Below, in pieces: positions 37,802 through 46,458 of a DNA stretch of 64,000 bases. A program made the translations under genes and the position numbers. Origin of the DNA: Brevundimonas mediterranea (GTDB lineage: Bacteria; Pseudomonadota; Alphaproteobacteria; Caulobacterales; Caulobacteraceae); NCBI RefSeq assembly GCF_011064825.1, contig NZ_CP048751.1, positions 3,100,001-3,164,000 of the forward strand, given 5' to 3'. A model generated the notes under the pieces. The model made no database searches. It was not told the origin of the DNA and worked only from the letters and a program-made list of their open reading frames with translations. Each line of letters begins with the position of its first letter. Within the stretch, counting starts at the first letter, position 1.

Positions 37802-38691
37802 CTTTTTCCGATCGTGACGAGGCCGAGATCGAGGCGTCGCGCGCGCCGCTGATGGACCACCTGATCGAGCTCCGCAGCCGGTTGCTGATCTGCGTGATCG
37901 CCTTCGGCCTGGGCTTCATCCTGTGTTTCGCCTTCGCCAACCAGATCCAGATCGCCCTGATCAAACCCTATCAGGCGGCGGCGGCCATTCATGCGGCGGC
38001 CCTGGCGTCCGGCGGACACGCCAACCCGCTCGAGCTGATCGCGACCATGACCGGTCTGCGCCCCTATCCGCCCGGCAGCGCCGCCGTGGTGCAGCTGATC
38101 GCCACCGCGCCGCTGGAGCAGCTGTTCACCAAGATGAAGATCGCGGCCTTCGGCGCGGCGGTCCTGACCTTCCCGGTCATCGCCTGGCAGATGTACCGGT
38201 TCGTGGCGCCGGGCCTGTACCGAAACGAGCGGGGCGCCTTCCTGCCGTTCCTGATCGCGGCGCCGGTGATGTTCTGCCTGGGCGGGGCGTTGGTCTATTA
38301 TGTCATGCTGCCCTTCGTCATGCTGTTCTCGCTGGGTCAGCAGGTGGTCAGCGACGGGATTTCCGTGGCCCAGACAACGAAGATTTCGGACTATCTGAGC
38401 CTGGTGACCTCGCTGCTGCTCGCCTTTGGCCTGTGCTTCCAGTTGCCGGTCGTGACGACCCTGCTGGGTCTCGCCGGCATGATCAGTTCCAAGGCCATGG
38501 CGGCCGGGCGGCGCTATGCGATCGTCGCCGTGGTGGTGGTCGCCGCCGTGGTGACGCCGCCGGACCCCATCAGCCAACTGATGCTCGCCGTGCCCCTGGT
38601 CATCCTCTACGAGGTCTCGATCTGGTGCGTGCGGCTGATCGAACTGCGCCGCAGGAAGGCGGATGACGAGGACGGGCTGGCCTCGGCCTGA
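37798..38691 (+). CDS. tatC: Twin-arginine translocase subunit TatC
   Basis: The 297-residue protein has six hydrophobic helices and TatC blocks PLMDHLIELRSRLLI at the N-terminus, EQLFTKMKIAAFGAAVLTFPVI, YRFVAPGLYRNER and DPISQLMLAVPLVILYE. The start is TTG, overlapping the tatB stop. The first periplasmic loop is about 30 residues longer than in E. coli TatC, with an Ala-rich stretch (AAAAIHAAALASGGHAN) and a Pro-rich segment. Several proteins in this window have likely Tat signals. Confidence 0.95.
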   Translation: MTFSDRDEAEIEASRAPLMDHLIELRSRLLICVIAFGLGFILCFAFANQIQIALIKPYQAAAAIHAAALASGGHANPLELIATMTGLRPYPPGSAAVVQLIATAPLEQLFTKMKIAAFGAAVLTFPVIAWQMYRFVAPGLYRNERGAFLPFLIAAPVMFCLGGALVYYVMLPFVMLFSLGQQVVSDGISVAQTTKISDYLSLVTSLLLAFGLCFQLPVVTTLLGLAGMISSKAMAAGRRYAIVAVVVVAAVVTPPDPISQLMLAVPLVILYEVSIWCVRLIELRRRKADDEDGLASA

Positions 38692-38702
38692 GCCCCGTCG
38701 CT

Positions 38703-39557
38703 CTAGCCCCGCTTCTTGCCGTCCGCGTGATCGACGGGGCAGACCCGTCGTGAGCCGGTCTGGCGGAAGGGCGACAGTCTGAGCTTGGACTCATGGTCGG
38801 CCGGCCCGGCATGGCCCTCCGGATGCAGTCCGCGATAGTAGAGTTTCTGCCATTGATCGGCGGGGGCCGTGGGCTTGGTCTTCTTGACCCACTCCTGGAA
38901 GGCCAGCCGCGAGGCTCGCCAGGCGTCGAAGGTCTGCAGCATCTCGGGCTGGTCCTCCATCGGCCGCAACTCCGGCTTCAGCCTGTCCAGCACGCCGCGC
39001 GGGGTGGGGAAGAAGAAGCAGAAGGGCTCGTTTTCCTCGAACCGGATCCAGACGTCGGGGCGGGTGAAGCGCCAGTTCATGGTGAAGGTGTAGGGCGACC
39101 AGTCCGTCTCGATCACCCCGCCCATCGGGGCGATGCCGTCCTTCATGGCGTTGGGCGGGCCGCCGACCCACAGGTTCCAGCCTTCCGAGGTGCGCATGAT
39201 GCCGTCGACGTGGAAGGTCAGGGTCCCGCTGCCGAACAGGGAGACCGGACCCCGCTGCGGGTCCGAGCCGGGATCAAGCACGATCTCGACCGAGCTGGCG
39301 TCGACGCCGCCATGCCAGCGGGCCTTGAAGCCGCAGGGGCTGAGCATCTCCCAGCCGTGGGTGTTGGCGATGGCGAGGGGCAGGCAGCGATAGGCGAAAC
39401 TGTCGGGCGTTTCGGTCATCCAGTCGCGCCTGGGCGAGGCCGGCGCCACACGCGGGGCCCAGCCCTCGCGCACATAGCAGACCAGTTCGGTTTCGGCCGC
39501 GCGGACCGGGGCGCCCTTGGGACGCGCGGGAACAGACCCCTTGAGACGCTTGACCAT
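38703..39557 (-). CDS. DUF6065-like uncharacterised protein
   Basis: The 284-residue protein has no signal peptide or membrane helix. Recognisable blocks are RDWMTETPDSFAYRCLPLAIANTHGWEML, WETD-like VIETDWSPYTFTMNWRFTRP, and RFEENEPFCFFFPTPRG, which recall the uncharacterised DUF6065 family; that assignment is from memory and moderate. Trp and Phe are frequent in the central part, suggesting a beta-rich sheet. The start at 39557 has GAGG before it. It lies behind glnA but is separated by a strong terminator for that gene, so it probably has its own promoter. Function unknown. Confidence 0.7.
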   Translation of the reverse strand: MVKRLKGSVPARPKGAPVRAAETELVCYVREGWAPRVAPASPRRDWMTETPDSFAYRCLPLAIANTHGWEMLSPCGFKARWHGGVDASSVEIVLDPGSDPQRGPVSLFGSGTLTFHVDGIMRTSEGWNLWVGGPPNAMKDGIAPMGGVIETDWSPYTFTMNWRFTRPDVWIRFEENEPFCFFFPTPRGVLDRLKPELRPMEDQPEMLQTFDAWRASRLAFQEWVKKTKPTAPADQWQKLYYRGLHPEGHAGPADHESKLRLSPFRQTGSRRVCPVDHADGKKRG

Positions 39558-39647
39558 TTCGAGCCTCGTATGCCGCCGATGCGGCCTTATGGCATGGGCG
39601 CCGGCGGCGTGTAAGCCGGCCGCGTCTGGGCCGGCCGCGTGACGCAC

Positions 39648-39685
39648 GGAAAAGAAAAGCCCCGGACGGCGGACCGTCCGGGGCT
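39648..39685 (-). terminator. Rho-independent terminator of glnA
   Basis: AGCCCCGGACGG (39658-39669) pairs perfectly over 12 bp with 39674-39685 around a CGGA loop. On the minus strand the stem is followed by TTTTCTTTTCC. It lies 27 bp beyond the glnA stop. Confidence 0.9.
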
Positions 39686-39711
39686 TTCCTGAAGTCAGAC
39701 TGCTGAAGGGA

Positions 39712-41118
39712 TCAGCAGCTGTAGTACATGTCGAATTCGACGGGGTGCGGGTGCAGTTGCAGGCGCATCACCTCTTCCATCTTCAGCTCGATATAGCTGT
39801 CGATGAAGTCGTCATCCATGACGCCGCCCTTCTTGAGGAAGGCGCGGTCCTTGTCGAGGTTCTCGAGGGCTTCGCGCAGCGAGCCGGAGACCTCGGGGAT
39901 CGAGCCGCGCTCTTCCGGCGGCAGGTCGTACAGGTTCTTGTCGGCGGGCGCGCCCGGATCGATGCGGTTCTCGATCCCGTCCAGACCCGCCATCAGCAAG
40001 GCGACGAAGGTCAGATAGGGGTTGCCCATCGGGTCGGGGAAGCGGGCTTCCAGACGCTTGGCCTTCGGCGACGACACGTGCGGGATGCGGATCGAGGCCG
40101 AACGGTTGCGGGCCGAATAGGCCAGTTTCACCGGGGCTTCGTAGCCGGGGACCAGACGCTTGTAGCTGTTGGTGGTCGAGTTGGCGAAGGCGTTGATGGC
40201 CTTGGCGTGCTTGATGATGCCGCCGATGTACCACAGGCATTCCTGCGACAGGCCGGCGTATTTGTCGCCGGCGAACTGGGGCTTGCCGTCCTTCCAGATC
40301 GACATGTGGACGTGCATGCCCGAACCGTTGTCGGCGAACATCGGCTTGGCCATGAAGGTCGCCGACTTGCCGTAGGCGGCGGCGACGTTGTGGATCACGT
40401 ACTTATAGAGCTGCAGCCGGTCGGCCATGGTCAGCAGGTCCGAGAATTTCAGACCCAGTTCGTGCTGGGCCGGGGCCACCTCGTGGTGGTGCTTCTCGGG
40501 CTGGAGGCCCAGGTCGCGCATGACGCCCAGCATTTCGCCGCGCAGGTCCTGGCCGGAATCGACCGGGTTGACCGGGAAATAGCCGCCCTTGGGCCCAGGG
40601 CGGTGGCCCATGTTGCCCTCGGTGTATTCGGCGCCGGTGTTGGCCGGCAGCTCGGTCGAATCATACGAATAGGAGGTGTTGTGCGGCTGGGTCGACCAGC
40701 GCACGTCGTCGAAGATGAAGAACTCGGCTTCCGGGCCGAAATAGACCATGTCGCCCACGCCCGAGGACTGGACATAGGACAGGGCCTTCTTGGCCATCGA
40801 GCGGCTGTCGCGGTTGTAGGGTTCGCCGGTGTCCGGGTTCAGCACGTCGCAGAACAGGAACATCGTGGTCTGCTGGTAGAACGGGTCGATATAGGCCGTG
40901 GTCAGGTCCGGCTTCAGCAGCATGTCGGACTCGTTGATGGCCTTCCAGCCGGCGATGGACGAGCCGTCGAACATCGTGCCTTCGTTCAGGAAGTCCTCAT
41001 CGACCAGGTCGATGTCGAAGGTGACGTGCTGCAGCTTGCCGCGGGTGTCGGTGAAGCGAACGTCGACATATTTGACGTCCTTCTCCTTGATCTCCTTGAG
41101 GATTTTGCTGGCGCTCAT
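39712..41118 (-). CDS. glnA: Glutamine synthetase type I
   Basis: The 468-residue enzyme joins glutamate and ammonia using ATP. It has the beta-Grasp start [17 protein letters not shown], the active-site region [18 protein letters not shown], the ATP-binding [22 protein letters not shown] and the adenylylation-site context [10 protein letters not shown] near residue 398. The conserved Tyr there indicates control by GlnE adenylylation. It lies 88 bp after glnB on the same strand, the usual alphaproteobacterial glnB-glnA order, and ends in a strong terminator. Confidence 0.97.
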   Translation of the reverse strand: MSASKILKEIKEKDVKYVDVRFTDTRGKLQHVTFDIDLVDEDFLNEGTMFDGSSIAGWKAINESDMLLKPDLTTAYIDPFYQQTTMFLFCDVLNPDTGEPYNRDSRSMAKKALSYVQSSGVGDMVYFGPEAEFFIFDDVRWSTQPHNTSYSYDSTELPANTGAEYTEGNMGHRPGPKGGYFPVNPVDSGQDLRGEMLGVMRDLGLQPEKHHHEVAPAQHELGLKFSDLLTMADRLQLYKYVIHNVAAAYGKSATFMAKPMFADNGSGMHVHMSIWKDGKPQFAGDKYAGLSQECLWYIGGIIKHAKAINAFANSTTNSYKRLVPGYEAPVKLAYSARNRSASIRIPHVSSPKAKRLEARFPDPMGNPYLTFVALLMAGLDGIENRIDPGAPADKNLYDLPPEERGSIPEVSGSLREALENLDKDRAFLKKGGVMDDDFIDSYIELKMEEVMRLQLHPHPVEFDMYYSC

Positions 41119-41206
41119 TCTCGGAAGTCCTGTTTCTTGGTCGTTGGGGAGGAACCGATCGATCAGCGCATGGACGCGCCGGCCGCCGGAGGAGGGGTAC
41201 GCGAAC

Positions 41207-41611
<405 letters not shown>

Positions 41612-41659
41612 TCAAAGCAAGCGGTTTTCGCAGAAAAGTCACGGATATTCGGAGCCCGG

Positions 41660-42496
41660 ATGATAGAAACCAACGACCCGGCGATCTGGCGCAATTTTCT
41701 TCCGTGGCCGGGCGCGGAAACGCACAAGCATGCGCGGGGGCGCCTTGGGGTCGTCTCGGGTCGGGCGCACCAGACCGGGGCGGCGCGGCTGGCGGCGCGG
41801 GCCGGACTGCGGATCGGGGCCGGGGTGGTGCGTATCTACTGCCCCCCCGACGCGGTCGCTGTGATCGCCCCCGCCATCGAGGCCGTCATGCTGACCCCCT
41901 TCGCCTCGGCCGAGGCCCTGGCGCGCGAGGTCGAGGAGATGGACGCGGTCGTGGTGGGCCCGGCGGCGGGTCTGGACGAGGCGACCGTGGCCAATATCCA
42001 GGCCCTGGCGTCCAGCGGCGCCGCCCTGGTGATCGACGCCGACGGCCTGTCGGTGTTCAAGGGGCGCAGCGCCGAACTGTTCGCCCTGCTGGACCGCGAT
42101 GATGTTCTCACCCCGCACGAGGGTGAGTTCGAACGCCTCTTCCCGGGTCTTCTTCACAGGGGGCGAGTGGCCGCCGCAGCCGAGGCGGCGGAGCGCGCCC
42201 AGGCCGTCGTGGTGCTAAAGGGCGCCGAGACCGTCATCGCCGCCCCAGACGGTCGTCTTCGCATCAATCGCAACGGGTCGCCCTGGCTGGCCACAGCAGG
42301 AACCGGCGACGTCCTGTCCGGGATGATCGGCGGTCTGATGGCCCAGCGCATGGACAGTTTCGACGCCGCCTGCGCCGCCGTGTGGATCCACGCCGACGCC
42401 GCCGACCGATTCGGACCGGGCCTGATCGCCGAGGACCTGAGCGAGACCTCGCCGGTCTCGCTCAGGGCGTTGTGGATGGCTGTTCGCCAAGGGTAA
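41660..42496 (+). CDS. nnrD: ADP-dependent NAD(P)H-hydrate dehydratase
   Basis: The 278-residue protein matches the C-terminal dehydratase part of bacterial Nnr. It has KHARGRLGVVSGRAHQTGAARLAARAGLRIGAG near residue 25, VVGPAAGLD, DADGLSVFKG, LTPHEGEFERLFPG and ATAGTGDVLSGMIGGLMAQ. It repairs hydrated NADH and NADPH using ADP. The epimerase domain (NnrE) normally fused to the front is absent, so it must be encoded elsewhere. It is divergent from glnB; a TTTTC-GCA-GAAAA dyad lies in the gap (41625-41637). Confidence 0.88.
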   Translation: MIETNDPAIWRNFLPWPGAETHKHARGRLGVVSGRAHQTGAARLAARAGLRIGAGVVRIYCPPDAVAVIAPAIEAVMLTPFASAEALAREVEEMDAVVVGPAAGLDEATVANIQALASSGAALVIDADGLSVFKGRSAELFALLDRDDVLTPHEGEFERLFPGLLHRGRVAAAAEAAERAQAVVVLKGAETVIAAPDGRLRINRNGSPWLATAGTGDVLSGMIGGLMAQRMDSFDAACAAVWIHADAADRFGPGLIAEDLSETSPVSLRALWMAVRQG

Positions 42497-42680
42497 GGGC
42501 GTCGCGGACGTCCTGCCCCTGACGAATTCTGAAAACCCCTGCGATCCCATTGTGGAACGCGCATCTGGAGCCTGCGCGACCGCCAGGCCTGGACTGCGGG
42601 CTGTTTCAAAACGGGACTATCGGAAGACGCCTGCAGCGCCTATTGCAGACCCCCTGAGGTGAAAAGGGTCTGTATTACAT

Positions 42681-44051
42681 ATGAGTTTTGCCTCGGGGGC
42701 GGTCCTGCGGCCCGGCCAGTCGGCGCTCGCTGCGTCGTCGAAGGTCGGGCTGGGCACAGTGTTGCTTCTGGCGTCTGTGCAGTTCGCGGCCTTTGTGGAT
42801 CGCGCTGTGCCGTCTGTCGTCGCTGGAGCGCTGAAGGGCGAGTTCGACCTGACGGACCGCCAGATCGGCGCTCTGCAGGGCCCGGCCTTCGCCCTGACCT
42901 ATGCGGCGGCCATGCTGGCGGCGGGGCACTGGGGGCGGCGGATCGAGCCCTTCCGGCTGATGGCGCTTTGCGTGGCCGTCTGGACGGTCGGCGGCGCGGC
43001 CTTCGCTCTGGCGTCGAGTTATGAAGCCCTGATGGCGGCGCGGATGGTGCTGGGGGTCGGCCAGGCCGCCTTTGCACCTGCCGCTCTTATGATCCTTGGG
43101 TCGTCGAGCGTCGGCATGGGGCGCGCGCGCGCCGTTTCCATGTTCACGAGCGGGTCGGCCGCCGGACGAAGCGGCAGCTTCTTTCTGATGGGCGCAATTC
43201 TGTTGCTGGTCGGAGGGCAGACCGTGGCGGGCCTTTCACCCTGGCGCTCGGCCTCCCTGATTCCGATCCTGCTCAACCTCGGCCTGATCGGCGGCCTTCT
43301 CTGGAAGGCGCGGGGGCGTCGGATGGTTTCGGCGGAACCGACGCGGGGCCTGCGCACGGCCGTCAGCTGGCTCGCCGGGGACGGACGAGCGGTGTTCGGG
43401 CTTATGGGGGCAAGCGCCGGGTGCGTGCTGTCGATTCAGGCGGCGGGCGCCTGGATGCCGTCCATCCTTGCGCGCGCGCATGACCTCAGCAGCGGTCACG
43501 CCGCGATCGCGATCGGCGGCGTGGTGCTGGTCGCGGCCCCTGCGGGCCATTTGACGGCCGGATGGCTGTTGGGGCTCGAACGCATGAAGGCGTCGGGACC
43601 TGCGCCGGTCATGGCAGGCGCCTTGGCCGTTTCGGTGCTCGCCGCCTTCGGATTGATGACCACGACCTGGCTGCCGATGACGCTTGCATGCCTGAGTCTG
43701 CTGGTCGCGAGCAGCGGCATGGCCGCCGCGTCCGCGCTGATCGGATTGCAGCCGCTGACGCCTGATCCGATCCGCAGCGGGGTGAACGCCATCTTTCTGG
43801 CCGCCGTGTCCGTTGTCGGCGTCGGACTGGGGCCGTGGGTCACCGGCGTGGTCAGCGACCGGAATATCGATACGCGGTTCGGTCTTGCGACCAGCCTGGC
43901 GTGTGTCGTCATGGTTGTAGCTGCGGTCATGATTCCCCTGGCGCTCTGGCAAGGCCGGCGCTGGATTTCCGGCCCAAATGCCCCTGGTTTCGGGTCTGAA
44001 CCCCCTCGGATGCCGGCGGCGTTTAATTCCCCAATCAGGCGAAATACATAA
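42681..44051 (+). CDS. Major facilitator superfamily transporter
   Basis: The 456-residue protein has about 12 hydrophobic helices. FDLTDRQIGALQGPAFALTYAAAMLAAGHWGRRIEPFRLMALCVAV is the MFS helix 2-3 region, and MAARMVLGVGQAAFAPAALMIL resembles the sugar/organic anion (ACS, hexuronate) and Spns-like families rather than drug exporters. No adjacent catabolic genes hint at the substrate. AAAGGG lies about 14 bp before the ATG, a long spacing, so the start is uncertain. The fimbrial operon begins 171 bp downstream. Confidence 0.85.
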   Translation: MSFASGAVLRPGQSALAASSKVGLGTVLLLASVQFAAFVDRAVPSVVAGALKGEFDLTDRQIGALQGPAFALTYAAAMLAAGHWGRRIEPFRLMALCVAVWTVGGAAFALASSYEALMAARMVLGVGQAAFAPAALMILGSSSVGMGRARAVSMFTSGSAAGRSGSFFLMGAILLLVGGQTVAGLSPWRSASLIPILLNLGLIGGLLWKARGRRMVSAEPTRGLRTAVSWLAGDGRAVFGLMGASAGCVLSIQAAGAWMPSILARAHDLSSGHAAIAIGGVVLVAAPAGHLTAGWLLGLERMKASGPAPVMAGALAVSVLAAFGLMTTTWLPMTLACLSLLVASSGMAAASALIGLQPLTPDPIRSGVNAIFLAAVSVVGVGLGPWVTGVVSDRNIDTRFGLATSLACVVMVVAAVMIPLALWQGRRWISGPNAPGFGSEPPRMPAAFNSPIRRNT

Positions 44052-44067
44052 AAACCCTGAGGAAAAT

Positions 44068-44088
44068 TATATCGTCCACAGCGATATA
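44068..44088. promoter_or_regulatory. 21-bp perfect dyad upstream of the fimbrial operon
   Basis: TATATCG-N7-CGATATA is a perfect 7-7-7 inverted repeat in AT-rich DNA, 17 bp before the CtrA-type box. It may be a repressor or activator site or form a short hairpin. The two nearby regulators are candidates to bind it. Confidence 0.45.
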
Positions 44089-44105
44089 CCCAAATCTGGC
44101 GACGC

Positions 44106-44121
44106 TTAATGTTTTCTTAAC
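44106..44121 (+). promoter_or_regulatory. Perfect CtrA-type box upstream of the fimbrial operon
   Basis: TTAA-TGTTTTC-TTAAC fits the Caulobacter CtrA full-site consensus TTAA-N7-TTAAC exactly. It ends 101 bp before the first fimbrial start codon, in an AT-rich stretch unlike the rest of the window. No good -10 at standard spacing could be picked with confidence. Confidence 0.6.
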
Positions 44122-44222
44122 TGCAACAGTCCGGTCAGCGAGACGCCCGAACCTAGGGCGCCGCGGGGGGACGGGCATTGCACGCTATCCAGCACGCGAA
44201 TGTCGGCGGTGAGCCGACGTGG

Positions 44223-44813
44223 ATGCGCCGCCGTGCGCGACACCTAGCCGGTTACGCCGCCCTCGGTCTGGCGATCCTCGCCGTCCTCGCATCCGCAGCG
44301 CCTGCCGCCGCGCAGGACGCCGGCGTCGACATCACCGTCTCAGCCGTCATTCCAGGTCGGTGTGGTTTCAGCCGGATTGCGCCGACGCCTCTGCGCGGCG
44401 TCACCCCGGATCTTGAGACGGCCCAGACCTTCAGCGTCTCTCTGCCGCTCGACTGCAACACGCCTTTCGCCGTCGGCGTTCGGGGTGAAAAGGGCCGTCT
44501 GGTCAACACCACCGGCGCACCCGACGGGTCGGGATACGCCTTCGACAAGAGCTATGGCGTACGGCTGACGCTGGAAACCAGCGACGGCGACGTGCGCAGC
44601 GGTCGCTGCCTGTCCGACCAGATCGTGGCCGGTGGAAACTGCGACTTCGCATCGGACCAGCCGGGCAGGGGGTTGGGCTCAGGCTCAGGCATCGCGGCGC
44701 CGGGCGGCGTGACCCTGACCATCGACTGGCCGGACCAGTCCACGCTGAACCAGCGCCTCGCCGCGGGCGACTACAGCGACACCATTACTCTGGTCGTCGG
44801 AGCGCGCGCCTGA
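44223..44813 (+). CDS. Spore-coat-U domain pilin subunit (CsuA/B-like), minor or first pilin
   Basis: The 196-residue protein has a Sec signal peptide (about residues 1-31, ending APAAAQ) and then a beta-rich secreted domain. Four cysteines are in GRCGFSR, LDCNTPF, GRCLSD and NCDFAS. The end LAAGDYSDTITLVVGARA is the SCPU-type final strand, which the chaperone would cap. The ATG at 44223 was chosen because a signal peptide starts right there. It is the first gene of a fimbrial operon of the Csu kind. A second pilin follows after a 148-bp gap with a small GCCGG/CCGGC hairpin. Confidence 0.78.
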   Translation: MRRRARHLAGYAALGLAILAVLASAAPAAAQDAGVDITVSAVIPGRCGFSRIAPTPLRGVTPDLETAQTFSVSLPLDCNTPFAVGVRGEKGRLVNTTGAPDGSGYAFDKSYGVRLTLETSDGDVRSGRCLSDQIVAGGNCDFASDQPGRGLGSGSGIAAPGGVTLTIDWPDQSTLNQRLAAGDYSDTITLVVGARA

Positions 44814-44961
44814 TGCGCACGTCCTCGGCCGGATCGGCGCATCGCGCCCTATCGAATTCGTCGACCGCATACCGCGGGCGACGGAGCCCTCGACGGGCCT
44901 TCCGCCCGCTCGAAAACACGCCGGGCTTCTCCGGCGCTCAATCCAAGACGGAGACTACCCT

Positions 44962-45582
44962 ATGAAGCGTATCGTTTTCGCGGCCTCGGCCGCTGCTCTC
45001 GCCCTGACCGCCGCCGGCGCCGCCTCGGCTCAAGACAGCCAATCCGTCGCGATCAACGCCTCGGTCGCCGCCAAGTGCGGCGTCTCGGCTCAAGCCACCA
45101 CCGTGACCCTGGCCGGCGACCTGACCGACTCGGAAGCCAAGGTCCGCAGCGGCGTGACCACTGAAATCGCAGACGCCCTGAACGGCGCCCGCATCATCGC
45201 CTTCTGCAACGGCGTGAACAACTCGGTCACCGTCGACCGCGCCGTTCTGGCCCGCACTGGCGCCACCGGCAACGGCCTGACCGAGGGCGGCTTCGCCCAG
45301 TTCATCCGCTACAACCTGGACACCACGATCAACGGCCTGGCCCTGGACACCACCAGCACCGCCGGCGCCTCGAACGTGGCCCAGCGCTTCGGCGGCCACG
45401 TCAGCCTGAGCGACAGCAACACCCACGTTCGTTTCGCCCAAGCGGCGTCGAACGGCGGCGCTGTGGCGACGTCGGGCGGTTCGAGCGACATCGCGACCAA
45501 CTGGGGTTCCAACACCGACCGTAGGCTGGCCGCTGGCGCCTACACCGGCTCGGTCAATGTGACCGTTGCTCCGGGCGCCTAA
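44962..45582 (+). CDS. Spore-coat-U-like major pilin subunit
   Basis: The 206-residue protein has a signal peptide (MKRIVFAASAAALALTAAGAASAQ). A mature domain with many Thr, Ser and Asn residues follows, with two cysteines (KCGVS, FCNGV), likely a disulfide, and a C-terminal strand LAAGAYTGSVNVTVAPGA. Codon choice is strongly biased to C-ending codons such as aac, acc and gcc, consistent with high expression of a major structural subunit. GGAGA precedes the ATG. It lies upstream of two strong hairpins and then the chaperone gene. Confidence 0.75.
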   Translation: MKRIVFAASAAALALTAAGAASAQDSQSVAINASVAAKCGVSAQATTVTLAGDLTDSEAKVRSGVTTEIADALNGARIIAFCNGVNNSVTVDRAVLARTGATGNGLTEGGFAQFIRYNLDTTINGLALDTTSTAGASNVAQRFGGHVSLSDSNTHVRFAQAASNGGAVATSGGSSDIATNWGSNTDRRLAAGAYTGSVNVTVAPGA

Positions 45583-45593
45583 GCCCCAATAAG

Positions 45594-45658
45594 CGCCGAC
45601 GTTCCCACGGGGCGTCGGCGTCCGTCGGACCGGTCCCCCCGCACAGGGCCGGTCCGAC
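45594..45658 (+). terminator. Tandem hairpins between pilin and chaperone genes
   Basis: CGCCGACG (45594-45601) pairs with CGTCGGCG (45613-45620), then GTCGGACCGG (45624-45633) pairs with CCGGTCCGAC (45649-45658). No U-tract follows, so they look like processing or partial-attenuation structures rather than full terminators. They would favour pilin mRNA over the assembly genes. Confidence 0.55.
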
Positions 45659-45686
45659 CCCCTTTGGATCCACCAGGTAGTTTCCC

Positions 45687-46454
45687 ATGATGCCCGCCGC
45701 CGCCCGACGCCTCGTCGGAGTCCTTCTAACTGCTGCGGCCTTGCTGGCCTCGGGCATTCCCGCCACGGCGTTGAATGTTCAGCCGGTGATCATTGATCTC
45801 CTGTCTTCTGGCCGGCGCACCTCGACGGTGCTGACGCTCCAGAATACTTTTTCCACCACAGTTCCCGTCGAACTGACCGCCCGCCGGTTGGACGTCGTCG
45901 ACGGCGAATTGCGCGAAACCGATGTCGAGGCCGAAGACCTTCTGGTCTTCCCGGCCCAGGCCACCGTGGAGCCGGGCCAGTCCCAGGCGTTCCGGATTCA
46001 GTGGGTCGGCGACCCCGAGATCCAGGCCAGCCAGCACTTCTTCGTCACGGTCGCCCAGTTGCCTGTCGTGCTGCCTGAAAATCAGAACGCGATTCAGGTG
46101 CTGTATAATTTCAAGGTTCTGGTCAGCGTCGGCGCGCCCGGAGCCGTGTCCGCCCTCGCAGTCCAATCGGTGGCGATCGAGACCGGCGAGGACGGCGTCG
46201 GCCGCCCTGTGCTCATGGTCAGCAACTCCGGCAACACCTATGGCTATGTCGGCAAGAACCGTCTGACCCTGGTGCAGCGCGCGCCGAATGGCGACGAGAT
46301 CCTGCGCGAATCCTGGGAGCCCGAGCAACTGCAGCAACTGATGGGCCTGGGCCTGGTGCCTTCGGGCGCCACGCGCCGGCTGCCGATCAATATTCGCCTG
46401 CCGCAGCCGAATGGCGCGGTGACGGTCGAACTGACGCCGGTTCAGGATCGGTGA
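45687..46454 (+). CDS. Periplasmic fimbrial chaperone (PapD/CsuC-like)
   Basis: The 255-residue protein has a signal peptide (about residues 1-30) and two Ig-like domains. LNVQPVIIDLLSSGRRTSTVLTLQNTF is the G1 strand region, LLVFPAQATVEPGQSQAFRIQW the end of domain one, and NFKVLVSVGAPG the boundary, as in the Csu/archaic chaperones. Chaperones of this class supply a strand to complete each pilin fold and carry it to the usher. It lies between pilins and usher in the same transcript direction. Confidence 0.88.
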   Translation: MMPAAARRLVGVLLTAAALLASGIPATALNVQPVIIDLLSSGRRTSTVLTLQNTFSTTVPVELTARRLDVVDGELRETDVEAEDLLVFPAQATVEPGQSQAFRIQWVGDPEIQASQHFFVTVAQLPVVLPENQNAIQVLYNFKVLVSVGAPGAVSALAVQSVAIETGEDGVGRPVLMVSNSGNTYGYVGKNRLTLVQRAPNGDEILRESWEPEQLQQLMGLGLVPSGATRRLPINIRLPQPNGAVTVELTPVQDR

Positions 46455-46458
46455 TCGT

